64,000 nucleotides of DNA from a bacterium (GCA_029933125.1 JAOZOU010000001.1:442073-506072); one strand, 5' to 3'. Positions 43,595 through 53,633 are shown, numbered from the stretch's first letter. Numbers and translations: made by a program. Notes: generated by a model not told the origin, from the letters alone.

Positions 43595-44350
43595 ATGGAA
43601 GGCAAAGAGTTCTATTTCGATCTTAAAGATAAGCACACCGAACCCACTTTCTTCTTTATGCTCAACTGTGTACTCATGACTCGCGCTCAGAATGAAGTTG
43701 AAGATGGAGGCAGATTCGAAGAGGAAATCAATGTGTATTTGGCAAATCTTCTATCGGCTTTCGCAAACCCATCCTACATTGAGCATCTTAAACCTTATCT
43801 TTCTGATCATGACATTGAAGTATTCAAGCGGCTTGAGAAATCCAATGATGCCAGGCTCAAATATACGATCTACAAGGCAAATGCTGATTTCTTGCTCTTC
43901 TCAATTGGCATCTTCGATGCTGAGGGTGAGAAAGCCCTTCCCTTGGGGCCTGAGTTCAGACACGGTCATCAGGGACAGATGGGAAAGGGGCAGACCTACT
44001 ACCACTTTGCCTTCTCTTACAGTCAGCGCCTTCCGGGACTGGGTGATACCATACCGCATGTCCTTGAGCAGCTCAGCAAGGGCTTCGAAAAGTATGTCAC
44101 AATTCTTTCTTACCTGAGAGGGGAATACTTCGACATTGTGCGACGCCTCTCTGACGGCGAGATCTATCATCTCATGCGTTCAGTTCAAGCCTCTGGCAGG
44201 AAGATGCAACTCGAGCAAAAGCAAAATGAATTCCTCGATGCCTACCTTGATTGGAAAAACCTAGGTACGGAAGAGGCGAGGCAACGGGTGCTGGCTCTTG
44301 CTGAGGAGCTAAGAATCCTTGATCCCACCTTCTCGTATAAGCTTGAATAA
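43595..44350 (+). CDS. Conserved-looking hypothetical protein
   Basis: 251 residues, cytoplasmic, mainly helical. GGAAGGG lies just before ATG 43595. Notable stretches: YFDLKDKHTEPTFFFMLNCV, PEFRHGHQGQMGKGQTYYHF, and a charged C-terminal helix (RKMQLEQKQNEFLDAYLDW). No signal peptide, no membrane helix and no known catalytic motif. I do not recognise the family. It is preceded by a structured RNA candidate, which might control it. Confidence 0.7.
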   Translation: MEGKEFYFDLKDKHTEPTFFFMLNCVLMTRAQNEVEDGGRFEEEINVYLANLLSAFANPSYIEHLKPYLSDHDIEVFKRLEKSNDARLKYTIYKANADFLLFSIGIFDAEGEKALPLGPEFRHGHQGQMGKGQTYYHFAFSYSQRLPGLGDTIPHVLEQLSKGFEKYVTILSYLRGEYFDIVRRLSDGEIYHLMRSVQASGRKMQLEQKQNEFLDAYLDWKNLGTEEARQRVLALAEELRILDPTFSYKLE

Positions 44351-44935
44351 GGGATCTTGATTTGGGGGCTGGGAACTCAGGGCTTCCGGGATTTCGGCAT
44401 TTCGGGATCTCGGGTTTTTGCCGTCTTCGTATCTGGGGGATTGAGGATATCGGCTTGTGGCTTTCGGCTTAAGGCTCCTATCGAAGATTTCTGTTACGGC
44501 CTTGCGACCCAGAAACTTTCACTCAGCGATTCAGAGTTTCGGGTTTTCGCCCCGACCATCCACGGCTGAACGATTTCTGCTCGGTATTTCGCTTGAGGAC
44601 GTGCGTTTGGGAATTCCCCGTCAGGGTCTTCGCCAGCACGCGAGCAAATAGCAAAATCCCCGCCGGGTGCCGCGTGTTCAGGTTATTCCTGACCCGGATT
44701 CATCCAGGTGGGTGCCCGCACTCACGCTTCATGTCTTCTGACCCGAAGCCAGACCCGCAATCCACGTGAGGATTTAAGGCTCCCTTATGTTGCGCTGTTG
44801 GCTCAGAATACACTGGCAACATCGCGTGCAACGGCAGGGATTTTGTTTCTATTCAATTCTCACATCCGCGACCCTTCCGCGACCCTTTATGAGTATACCA
44901 ATCCCCAACCCCAAAGTCAACCACGCGATCTTCGT
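44351..44935. other. Gene-free, word-repetitive stretch left of the IS256 copy
   Basis: No supported gene. The first 250 bases are built from recurring words (TTCGGG, CGGGATTT, TCGGGTTTT, CGGCTT), as in decayed minisatellite or degenerating intergenic DNA. It ends where the IS256 terminal repeat begins. Confidence 0.5.
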
Positions 44936-45180
44936 GGTAGTGTACGATAGAGTTCGCAGATTTGGCTTTGAAGGAGAAACAAGAGGGGTGTAACCTCCGG
45001 GAAAAACCCTAAACGAAAGGAGGCGACACCCCATGAAAGAACTCTATCTGGATGATAGAGATATCAATGAGGTTTGGCAAGAGTTTAATCAGCTGGGGTG
45101 GCAGCAGACAGAGCAGGACATGTCAAGGCTATTGAAGGAGATGTTGGAGCACTTCAGTCATGAGGAGTTAGTTAGGCAGA

Positions 45181-45207
45181 CCTGCCTGTGCATTGCACGC
45201 AGACAGG
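45181..45207 (+). repeat. 27-bp palindromic element, copy 1 (inside IS256 transposase)
   Basis: Begins CCTGCCTGTGCATTGC and ends ACGCAGACAGG; forms an imperfect hairpin. In frame it adds TCLCIARRQ to the transposase. Deleting it restores VRQIGAGWYEH, the expected IS256 sequence. Confidence 0.85.
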
Positions 45208-45784
45208 TAGGGGCTGGCTGGTATGAGCATAGTGACATGAGGCGAGGTTACAGGAGTGGGAGGAGGCTGAGGCGTGTTGTGACCAGATGGGGGACAGTGG
45301 AGTTAGAGATCCCGAAGGTTCGCAAGGGAGGGTTTGTGCCAAGTGTTTTGCGTAGGTATGAGCAATACCGGGAGGATGTGGAGAAGTTGGTGAGGGAGAT
45401 GTTTTTAAGTGGAGTCTCCACCAGGCAGATAGGACCCATAGTATGGCGTCTTACCGGCAGTGGGATGAGTGCAAGTACAGTTAGCAGGATAGTTAGAGAG
45501 TTGGACGGTATGGTGCGGGAGTATAAGAGTCGGGAGTTGAGAGATGAGTATGTGTATTTACTGTTGGATGGAGTGAGTCAGAGGGTGCGGACCTCGGTTG
45601 GAGTTAAGCGGCGAGTGGTGTTGTGTGCGATAGGGATAAGAGCGGATGGTACCAAGGAGGTAGTCTCATATAGGGAGGCTCAAGCGAGATAGTGTCTCTG
45701 GGTGGGAAGCATTTTTGAGGGATATGAGCGATAGGGGCTTACGGGGCAAGGGCTTGAGGTTGATAGTGAGTGATAATGCGCCTG

Positions 45785-45811
45785 CCTGCCTGTGCGTTGC
45801 ACGCAGACAGG
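45785..45811 (+). repeat. 27-bp palindromic element, copy 2 (inside IS256 transposase)
   Basis: CCTGCCTGTGCGTTGC...CAGACAGG. It adds CLCVARRQ-type residues between Ala-Pro and Gly-Leu of the motif SDNAP-GLMRAL; deletion restores that motif exactly. Confidence 0.85.
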
Positions 45812-46279
45812 GGCTGATGCGCGCCCTTGAGATGGTGTATCCGTGGGTGGCACATCAGTTGTGTTGGGTGCACAAGATGTGGAATGTTTTGGGGAAGGTT
45901 CGTAAGGTGGATCATGAAGGCCTTAAGCGGGGACTCAGGGCGATATATGAAGCCCGGAGCCGCAAGGCTGCCTTGGAAGCCTATCTTAGGTGGGCGAGGA
46001 GGTGGAGACCGAAGTATCCCCGAGCTGTAAGGAGTGTGGAGAGGCATCTTGAGGAGTTGCTCAACCTGTTTCTGTGCCCTGCCCATCACAGGCGCTATAT
46101 AAGGAGTGTGAACCTGATTGAGCGGTCATTCAGGGAGGTCAGGAGAAGAACAAGGCCCATAACTACATTTACCAATCCTGACAGTTGTGACCGTATCATC
46201 TTTGGAGTGATATCTAAGTTGAATATGCAATGGAGGAGATCACCCCTCAAAGAATTTGCGAACAAACCTTGACCCCACC

Positions 46280-46960
46280 TCTACTTCGACTTTAAATACA
46301 TTTATTGATGCCTTAAACTTTTTCGGATCGAAAGATCCCCAAAAATCCTATCGATGGCATCAAGCGTCCCAAAAGGATAGGAAACTGCCGGTAGTGTTAA
46401 GTGGGGAGGAGATTGCAAAGATCTTACCATCTGTGGATAATGTAAGACAGAAGGCGCCTCTTGTCTTGGCTTATTGAGCAGGGTTGAGAGTCAGTAAAGT
46501 AGTAAAATTAAAGCCAGAGGATATAGATGCAAATAGAAAACCAAGTGTTGTAAAAGGAAGTAGGAGCAGAAAAGAAAGATATACTGTGCTTTCCAACACA
46601 GCGATCGATGTTTTGAGAAACTACTAGATAAACATATAGAAAAGACAAATGCTTATTTGAAGAGGAAAAAAGGAATGCATCTTTCAACAAGGAGAGCAGA
46701 TAAGATATTCACAAGTGCTTGTAAGAAGACGGCAATCAACACGGGAGTCTCATTCCGCAGATTGAGGCATGGTTTTGCCACTTGCCTGCCTGTGCGGGCG
46801 AGCCGCACGCACATGGGTCTTTTAGAATCTGGTAAGGATCTAACATATATCCAAGAATTGTTAGGGCATGGTCATAGCAAAACGATCGAGATTCATGCCC
46901 ATGTCAGCAGAAAGAATCGGGAAGGCACTGTTAGTCCAATCGATACCACAGGCCTTCCTA
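46280..46960 (+). pseudogene. XerC/D-like tyrosine recombinase, truncated and broken
   Basis: Three pieces of a tyrosine recombinase in order. RKLPVVLSGEEIAKILPSVD ends at a TGA (46475-46477), then AGLRVSKVVKLKPEDID and YTVLSNTAIDVLR follow up to a frameshift near 46620. The last piece is FRRLRHGFAT with YIQELLGHGHSKTIEIHAHV. The N-terminal core-binding domain is missing where the IS256 copy abuts, so the insertion probably truncated it. The nucleophile Tyr position reads His (EIHAHV). A 27-bp element interrupts FAT-HMGLLESG. Clearly inactive. Confidence 0.82.
46783..46809 (+). repeat. 27-bp palindromic element, variant copy 3 (inside XerC-like pseudogene)
   Basis: TGCCTGCCTGTGCGGGCG...CGCACG. 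Reads CLPVRASRT in frame. Its removal restores FATHMGLLESG, the expected recombinase sequence. The arm differs from the other copies (GGGCGAGCCGC core). Confidence 0.75.
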
Positions 46961-47122
46961 ATGGAGGCGCTAGGCGACAGTGTTTCTAAAATCAAAGCAT
47001 TCTGTTTGTTCCTGCAGAGGAAGTATATCTGTGCTAGGTGCGGATATGAGCACCTTGGGCGTAATTCGGCACACGCTGATAAAGCAAGAATCTTGTCAAT
47101 CTGCTTGTTCTCACGCTAGCCT

Positions 47123-47890
47123 ATGATTGTTGTCCATAAGATAAGAACTGGATTCAAAGCTTTGCGGATAATAGAAAATTGGTTTACATTTGCGCTCGAC
47201 TATTTTGGACTAATTGATCGTCCATACGTGATATTTAAACTCAGAACCGGGATTCAATACAAAGCGAGAGCAAGAACCCGGGAAAGACATATGATAACGG
47301 ATATTTGGATACATCAAGTCTACACCAAAGAATTCGATATAGAGAAGAATGATATTGTCGTAGATATTGGTGCAAACATTGGTGTCTTTTCAGTCTTTGC
47401 ATCCTATTTCGCCAAGAACGGCACAGTCTACGCATTTGAACCAGAGCCAGAAAGTTTCGAATTGTTAAGAGAAAATGCAGAAAGTAACAATATGAGTAAT
47501 ATTCGCTTGATTAACAAAGCAGTTTCTGCTCGATCCGGAAAAAGAGATTTCTATGTAGGTCGTCCTGGATCCGGAGGTCATACTTTTTGCCGAATAAAAG
47601 GCAGAAAAATTACAGTTCAGACCATCTCATTAGAAGATTTCTTCAAACGATATGAATTGCCAAAATTAGATTTTTTGAAGATGGATTGTGAAGGGGCAGA
47701 ATACGAAATTCTATTCAATTGTCCCAGAACTACATTAGCCAAGATCAAAAAGATATCTATGGAATACCATGATATTGATAGAGACAAAAATGGAAATTCA
47801 TTGAAGAAATTCTTAGAGAATAACGGATTTACAGTAAAAAAAACCGGAAGAACTGGTGAGAAAATAGGTTATCTTTATGCCAAGAGGTAA
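47123..47890 (+). CDS. FkbM-family methyltransferase
   Basis: 255 residues. SAM-binding motif I is IVVDIGANIGVFSVFASYFA, followed by VYAFEPEPESFELLRENAES and the later FLKMDCEGAEYEILF, the FkbM pattern. Members O-methylate sugars or other hydroxyls, often for surface polysaccharides. The gene is visibly richer in A+T than its neighbours and sits between IS256 copies beside a broken recombinase, so horizontal transfer is likely. The stretch 46961-47120 just upstream has only a fragment with CARCGYEH, not assigned. Confidence 0.88.
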   Translation: MIVVHKIRTGFKALRIIENWFTFALDYFGLIDRPYVIFKLRTGIQYKARARTRERHMITDIWIHQVYTKEFDIEKNDIVVDIGANIGVFSVFASYFAKNGTVYAFEPEPESFELLRENAESNNMSNIRLINKAVSARSGKRDFYVGRPGSGGHTFCRIKGRKITVQTISLEDFFKRYELPKLDFLKMDCEGAEYEILFNCPRTTLAKIKKISMEYHDIDRDKNGNSLKKFLENNGFTVKKTGRTGEKIGYLYAKR

Positions 47891-48181
47891 ATAAGGATCG
47901 CTCTCTCGGAACCCTCGGCTCACATTCCTTCACTGCGGTCCTAACGAACAGGCCCAACAGCAAATACACTGGGAATGTGTGCTCTGTTTGATTTCACCAA
48001 ATCGCCTCCGGCGACTTGGCATATTTGCAATGCAGCATCGGAAATTGCTGCTGAATACGATGGGGTTGTCAACAATGATTTCCAAGCATCAAGAAGATCA
48101 TCTTGGAAAAAATCTTCCTAACGGATCCTGACATCATAGAGCATTTGTTGGTCCTGCTGGGAAATATGACCTTGTTAGTGC
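47891..48181. other. Gene remnants between FkbM and IS256 remnant
   Basis: About 290 bp with no intact gene. A short open piece (LEKIFLTDPDIIEHLLVLLG) near 48100-48180 looks coding-like but is not recognisable. Confidence 0.35.
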
Positions 48182-48999
48182 AACGGTCATAGAGACACGG
48201 ACGGGGTTTGGCAAGAGTTTTATCGGCTGTGGTGGCAGCAGTATGAGTGCATCTACGGTTTGCAGGATAGTTAGAGGGTTGGATGGTATGGGAGTATAAG
48301 AGTCGGCAGTTGAGAGATGAGTATTTACCGTTGGATGGAGTGAGCGAGGGCCAGTTGGAGTTAAGCGGCGAGTGGTGTTGTGTGCGATAGGGATAAGAGC
48401 GGATGGTACCAAGGAGGTAATCTCCTATAGGGAGGCTCAAGCGAGATAGTGTCTCTGGGTGGGAAGCATTTTTGAGGGACATGAGCGATAGGGGCTTACG
48501 GGGCAAGGGCTTGAGGTTGATAGTGAGTGATGATGCGCCTGCCTGCCTGTGCGTCGCACGCAGACAGGGGCTGATGCGCGCCCTTGAGATGGTGTATCCG
48601 TGGGTGGCACATCAGTTGTGCTGGGTGCACAAGATGTGGAATGTTTTGGGTAAGGTTCGTAAGGTGGATCATGAAGGCCTTAAGCGTGGACTCAGGGCGA
48701 TATATGAAGCCCGGAGCCGCAAGGCTGCTTTGGAAGCCTATCTTAGGTGGGCGAGGAGGTGGAGAGGCATCTTGAGGAGTTGCTCAACCTGTTTCCGTGT
48801 CCTGCCCATCACAGGCGCTATATAAGGAGTGTGAACCTGATTGAGCGGTCATTCAGGGAGGTCCGGAGAAGGACAAGACCCATGAGTACATTTACTCCTG
48901 ACAGTTGTGACCGGATCATCTTCGGAGTGATATCTAAGATGAACATGCAACGTAGGAGATCAGCCCCAAAAGAATCTGCGAACAAACCTTGATGCTACC
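48182..48999 (+). mobile_element. IS256-family remnant with internal deletions
   Basis: Matches the element at 44936-46279, but large parts of the 5' half are missing (the join lies near 48240). It keeps the catalytic-region DNA and the right terminal repeat, ending CTACC at 48999. It shares the frameshift at CAAGCGAGATAG. A further 34-bp deletion between two GTGGAGA repeats lies near 48765, and a small deletion near 48895. Cannot encode active transposase. Confidence 0.85.
48542..48568 (+). repeat. 27-bp palindromic element, copy 4 (inside IS256 remnant)
   Basis: CCTGCCTGTGCGTCGC...CAGACAGG at the same site in the transposase as copy 2, so this insertion predates duplication of the IS. Confidence 0.85.
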
Positions 49000-49015
49000 G
49001 GAAGACCGCACATTC

Positions 49016-50365
49016 TTAAGTTACAGCGGGGACGTCCGACGGCGCACGCCACATTGTATAGAGCATCGCACCACACAGTAGGAACAGAGCATATAGGCTC
49101 CCGCCGGTAACAACCGGTCCTAATGGCCACTTGAGAAGCATTGCCCAGAGGTGATTGAGGCGTGAAAGTCCGACCAGCGAATAAGCAACAACGGTTATGG
49201 TCCGATAGTTTATGCCTCGCTTCCAAAGCCATGCCATCGCTGGCATTAGAAGGACGTGGTTGTACCTCTCCATGTGAGGGAAGCAGACCAGAACAAGCAT
49301 GGCAAACAGGTACAGCAGTGGTTCTGGATCAGCACCAGGCTTCCTGAACACCAATGCAAAGAAAAGACCCAGTAGGAAGAGGACGATGAGTCCACTAATT
49401 ATCGACACTTGGGTGCTGGATAACTCCCAGGCAGGCTTCCAGATTACCCTCACGCGCTTCTCCGGATCCAATGCTGGTATCGAATACTCTCTTGACTGGG
49501 ATAGTCTGGCTATGAAGCTGCGGAGTCCCTGATCATCAATATAGACATTCTGAGTTAGTTTCTCGGTTCTCGCCGGCAGAAATCTGGTCCAGTACACCTT
49601 CGACATCGAATACCTGTGAACAGTTGTAGCACCGAAGGCAACTGCTACCAGGGCTAGTGATAACACAACAAACTTCCGTCGGCGCAAGATGAGCAAAGGA
49701 ACAATCCACATAAGAGGGAACACTTTTGCTGCGGAGGCAAACATATATCCGAGTGCGCCTCCAGCGGAGAAAAGCTTGTCCGAAGCGAGGGTGCGACCAA
49801 TCAATAGCACTGCTGGAAGCAACACGATTGAGTTTTGTCCAAGGGTAAGCGACAGCATGCACGGACCGAATGAGATGACACATGGGCTCAGGATAGCAAC
49901 GGCAGTTATCTGCCTAGACCGTCGCTTTGAAGCAAAGGATGGGTTCGATATCCTCAGGAGGATATATGCAGAGTATATGAGCATCACAAGTAGCAGGATC
50001 AACCAGAGTTTTGCCGCTATCGGGAACCGGAGCTTCGTGAATGGATAGTTAAGAGCCGCCCAGGTGGGAGTACTATGATATGTAGGAACATCCAGGTAGA
50101 GCCCTTCGTTGGTTGTCAATGAAGCTATAAGATCTGGCTCAAACGGGTAAGGCAGGCTATCGAGTCTGTACGCCCATGCTGCAACGTAATAAGAGGCAAA
50201 GTCAACCAGTTTTGGCTTCGGAACGAGACGATCCAATCTCAGGACGGCGGTCCCGAAGTTAGTTATTACCCCGATCAATGCCAATATCAGAAGGAGTAGC
50301 CACTGGTTTCCAAGGCTTTCCTTCAAGCGAGTGACCAAAGCGGGCAAAGAGGAATCCCCCAGCAA
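49016..50365 (-). CDS. GT87/DUF2029-like polyprenol-linked glycosyltransferase
   Basis: About 449 residues, start uncertain (TTG 50365, no clear ribosome site). Around ten membrane helices, with DFASYYVAAWAYRL early and a large loop holding YHSTPTWAALNYPFTKL, then ILSPCVISFGPCMLSLTLGQNSIVL. The G-Q-N block after a helix is the DUF2029/GT87 hallmark. Such enzymes add mannose or related sugars from polyprenyl phosphate on the outer face of the membrane. It ends 17 bp from the IS256 right end. Confidence 0.75.
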   Translation of the reverse strand: MLGDSSLPALVTRLKESLGNQWLLLLILALIGVITNFGTAVLRLDRLVPKPKLVDFASYYVAAWAYRLDSLPYPFEPDLIASLTTNEGLYLDVPTYHSTPTWAALNYPFTKLRFPIAAKLWLILLLVMLIYSAYILLRISNPSFASKRRSRQITAVAILSPCVISFGPCMLSLTLGQNSIVLLPAVLLIGRTLASDKLFSAGGALGYMFASAAKVFPLMWIVPLLILRRRKFVVLSLALVAVAFGATTVHRYSMSKVYWTRFLPARTEKLTQNVYIDDQGLRSFIARLSQSREYSIPALDPEKRVRVIWKPAWELSSTQVSIISGLIVLFLLGLFFALVFRKPGADPEPLLYLFAMLVLVCFPHMERYNHVLLMPAMAWLWKRGINYRTITVVAYSLVGLSRLNHLWAMLLKWPLGPVVTGGSLYALFLLCGAMLYTMWRAPSDVPAVT

Positions 50366-50545
50366 GAATGCCTATTTATGGAATCTCCCTCTCGAATCTA
50401 TACACTGTAATGAATAGTGTTGTCAATGCAGAGCCTTGAAAGAGGTAAATCGGGCTCACATTTAGTGCAGTTGTTCTTCCCTCAAATAGACGATATTGCA
50501 TCTTAATTGTTGAAGTGGCACAGGATTGGTTAAGTTTGACCATTG

Positions 50546-50775
50546 GGTAGTTTACGCCAATGTTCGCAGATTTGGGTTTGAAGGGGAGGGAAGTGGGGTG
50601 TCCGCCCGAGAGAAAACCCTTTGGGAGAAGGAAGACACCCCATGAAATAACTTTACTTAGGTCATAGAGACGTCAATGAGGTTTGGTAAGACTTTAATCG
50701 GCTGTGGCAGCAGCAGGCAGACAGTGATATGCGTATTTTGCTGAAGCGGATGCTTGAGCGATTCAGTGTGGTCCA
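50546..50775 (+). mobile_element. IS256-family left-end remnant
   Basis: Starts with the same left terminal repeat (GGTAGTTTACG...GTTCGCAGATTTGG) and the transposase leader and first codons, then stops abruptly at about 50775. About 230 bp remain, with several point changes, including an early stop. It lies three bases from the end of the beta-propeller gene. Confidence 0.8.
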
Positions 50776-50777
50776 TC

Positions 50778-52227
50778 CTACTCCCTGGATCTCACCGATT
50801 CCCGAATGAACAGCGTGTATATGTCTCCTTCAGCTGAGAAGGCGATCTGCGTTCCATCAGGCGACCATGCAGGCCACCGCTCGATAAGATCAGGTGTATC
50901 TGTAAGCCGGACTCTGCCTGTTCCGTCATAAGCTACAATGTAGAGATCCGATGCCACGATGGTCACTCCATCATCCCTTGTAACCTCGTAAACAAGTCTA
51001 TGCGCGTCAGGTGACCAGCTGGGATTGCTTCCGTATTCCAGGTTGACTCTCTGCGTGCCATCAACTCTGGCTACACCTATGCTACCGCCATGTTCCAAGC
51101 AGCCATGGCAGACCCTGTGGCTATCCGGAGACAAAATGGGATTGAAGCAACGCTCATCAGGTCCAGAGACGGCAATTCTGTCGCCCCCGTCAGGTCGGGA
51201 GACAAAGATCTGGAGATTCAGTAGAAGTGCTGGCGACCATGGCAACGGGTTCCCTCCGGATCAGCGAGACCGCCAGATCGGCGCCATGAGCCTGTCCGAG
51301 GGTACCGTTTCGATCCGCTTGAAACGCAATGGTCCCGTCCTCAGAAATCCACTGAGGGGCTCTTAGGAACCCTTCAAAATCAGTTATCTGCCGGACCTCC
51401 TTATCTTCCGTATCTATCACCTTGATAGCGAAATACCGCTCGCCCTCGACCGTCTTTTCCGCCAAGTAGGCAATGTAGCGACTATCTGGTGACCAGGCGA
51501 ACCCGTGGGTGGGAGTCCGATCGGACGTCAACCGCTCAAGCCCTGTTCCATCCGAGCAGATCTTCCAGATACCCATCCCGTTACCTTGAATCATGGCAAT
51601 AGACCGTCCATCCGGAGGCCAAGTTGGACAGATGAATCCACGGCGCTTCCATTCGCCGGAATATCGCGTCAGTCGCAACAGACGAAGAGGCTCAGCTACC
51701 GGGGGTGGATCACCGTTTATGCCACCACCGTAGGCTCTGATGGCGTCAATCTGCTTGTGTGACCTATCGAGAAGCAGAATCCTCTCCACACCGTCGATCT
51801 CCACTGGTCTAAGCCTGATATAACCCAGTGATGCCCTACCTTCCCTGAGCCACAAGTTCCAGTAGCCTACACTCACTGGCACCTTAGCAGCTCGACCAGA
51901 AATCTCAGGAAATTCCTCATCAGAACCAAGCAACTCCCAGCCACGGGAGGGATGAAAACCTCCAACCATCACAACTAAACTATCCTCTGAAACCAACTCA
52001 TAGCCCAATTGATAACCACTCACCAAACAACCAGGGATGCTCTCTATCACAACATGGGCACGTATGATACCTGACCCATGGTAGGCATCCACAATCTCTG
52101 TAAGGTCAGGCTGAAGTGAGTTGCTGAAGTGGATTCTTACAACACCACCCTGATCTGCCATCGCTGTTGGGCAAACCAAGGCAACGAGCAATCCGAACGC
52201 TGTAATTGCTGCCAGGCAGCTCCTCAT
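50778..52227 (-). pseudogene. Secreted PD40/TolB-like beta-propeller protein, frameshifted
   Basis: Two overlapping frames, 51190-52227 and 50778-51245, make one protein of about 480 residues. It has a signal peptide (SCLAAITAFGLLVALVCPTAMA), an unassigned N-terminal beta domain, and repeated PD40 blades (FAWSPDSRYIAYL, APQWISEDGTIAFQAD, LPWSPALLLNLQIFVSRPDG, PSWSPDAHRLVYEV, PAWSPDGTQIAFS). The shift falls near 51260-51266, where dropping one base gives SGGNPLPWSP. A single indel could be a sequencing error or a true break. Confidence 0.75.
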
Positions 52228-52476
52228 GCAGCCCCTCCAATCAATTCAGTTACACGATACCGAATCAGACACCACCGTCAAGCAAGAACGCATTCCCGTT
52301 TGCGCGCCGAATCGCTGAGGTGGTGAGGAGATGATGACTCACATGGGTTAAGCGGGGTCCCCTCAAATCTCCATCTGGAGTGAAAGAAGGATTGTATTCG
52401 AATGAGGCATGCGAAGGGTATTTCTATTCTTACTTAGAGAGTCACATGATCTGCCAGATTCTTCGGAGATGATAGT
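52228..52476. other. Gene-free stretch upstream of the propeller gene and the MscS relic
   Basis: 249 bp without a supportable gene; it contains the divergent upstream regions of the propeller gene and the MscS remnant. No clear promoter hexamers were found. Confidence 0.4.
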
Positions 52477-53207
52477 ATGCTTCCAGACATTCCGTCTGTG
52501 GTAGGAATTATCACAAGCCGCAACCTTGTGATATCGACTGCCATAGTGGTTGTGTCCGGGGTTGCAGCAAGGATACTCACAGCAATACTTGTCCGGCTGC
52601 GGGCTTCGCTGAGCAATGTCAGCAACCCGATCTGTGTTCTCGTCTTCACAATCTCGATCTTCATCGGCTCAAGAGGACTCAAGGTGAGTGAGAACATCGC
52701 CCAAGTGAAGACGCAGTTGCGTATGTTGCAATTGTGCTTGCCTCCGCCTACCTCGTGACAAAGATATCCCAGGTGTTCTTGCTCTGGTATTCGTCCAATG
52801 TTGCCTCGCGCACTGAAACAAGGATTGATGATGAGTTTCTACCCCTGTTTCAACTTCTCATCAACACAAGTGTGTAAACACTTGCCCTTGTCATGATACT
52901 CGCTCACCTTGGGCAGAACATATGGGCAATAATCACAGCTCTCGGTGTAAGCTCGTTGGCCATTGCACTGGCTTCCAAGGAGATACTATAGAACACCTTT
53001 GCCGGCTTCATAATCCTGATTGATCGACCCTTCACAATCGGTGACAGAATCAAACTCGCCCGTGGGGAGATAGGCATCATCAAGTACATTGGTCTCTGGA
53101 ATACAAAGATCCGAATGGAAACCGATGACAGGCAGCTCCTGATCGTTCCCAACCTCGAGATAATGCGCACCCGAATCCAAAACTTCACCGAAGAAAAATT
53201 CCAATAG
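52477..53207 (+). pseudogene. MscS-type mechanosensitive channel, decayed
   Basis: Frame 1 encodes membrane helices (VVGIITSRNLVISTAIVVVS) to about 52700. After a frameshift near 52705 another frame continues with DAVAYVAIVLASAYLVTK, LFQLLINTSV, TAA (52875-52877), TLALVMILAHLGQNIWAI, ASKEIL, TAG (52989-52991), and NTFAGFIILIDRPFTIGDRI, the MscS beta-domain signature. One frameshift plus two stop codons and a missing C-terminus show it is dead. Confidence 0.85.
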
Positions 53208-53633
53208 TGGGTCTGAGTAAGAAACTGCGGAGACAATTAGCCGTAGAACCCCCGAGGATATCTAAGCATGCCCAGGTTCCGACGTTCCGGGCAGTGCGCA
53301 CCCTCTATTCGCTTCATAAAGAATGCGCAACCACCCCAAAGGACAGAACTATTTGGACCAAATAGAGGAGGCACGTGACCACGGGTAGCCGCTTGAGCGA
53401 TGATGGGCTATCACCCCAGGCAAACCTCCACAAGAGATTGTGGTGTCCCCTAGCGGGAACCAATGTAAACCTACCTGACACGAGTGTCAAAAATGATTAC
53501 ACCGGCGTGGTACGCACTGCTACACTCACCCGGCTCACAGCTCTGCGAATTAGACTACCCACATTCGTCTACGAATTCCCGACAATTGATGGCCTTTGAA
53601 CAGTCGGAAACACTGAACCCTGGTTCCCCATAG
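53208..53633. other. Gene-poor stretch
   Basis: About 425 bp after the MscS remnant. One open frame (53375-53599, GTG after AGAGGAGG) would give 74 residues with no recognisable features; I do not support it as a gene. Confidence 0.35.

Larger units (their letters stand above)
45033..46272 (+). pseudogene. IS256-family (mutator) transposase, split by a frameshift
   Basis: Two frames, 45033-45692 and 45715-46272, together make one mutator-type DDE transposase. Catalytic residues: Asp in YLLLDGVSQRVR, Asp in LIVSDNAPAC, Glu in SVNLIERSFREVRRRTRP. The frame breaks at CAAGCGAGATAG near 45690; one extra base or two missing bases would restore it (giving DSVSGWEAFLRDMSDRGL). The remnant at 48182-48999 carries the identical break. 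Two 27-bp palindromic insertions, at 45181-45207 and 45785-45811, lengthen the protein in frame. Confidence 0.85.
44936..46279 (+). mobile_element. IS256-family insertion sequence, nearly complete, transposase frameshifted
   Basis: 1344 bp bounded by imperfect 27-bp inverted repeats: both ends start GGTAG/GGTGG and share GTTCGCA(G/A)ATT (left 44936-44962, right 46279-46253). The transposase lies inside as two frames. No matching 8-9 bp target duplication is visible, so the flanks have probably drifted or recombined. Two remnants of the same element lie at 48182-48999 and 50546-50775. Confidence 0.85.

Noticed and set aside
46475-46477. In-frame TGA in the XerC-like gene as another selenocysteine
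   Set aside because: The residue expected there is Ser (AYSAGLR), no SECIS-like hairpin follows, and the gene has a frameshift and a missing N-terminus. It is a decayed gene.
52989-52991. TAG in the MscS gene as pyrrolysine
   Set aside because: A TAA in the same frame and an upstream frameshift show a pseudogene; no reason to assume recoding.
53375-53599. 74-residue open frame with a nearby AGAGGAGG
   Set aside because: Spacing to the GTG is only three bases, and the peptide has no features or family resemblance.
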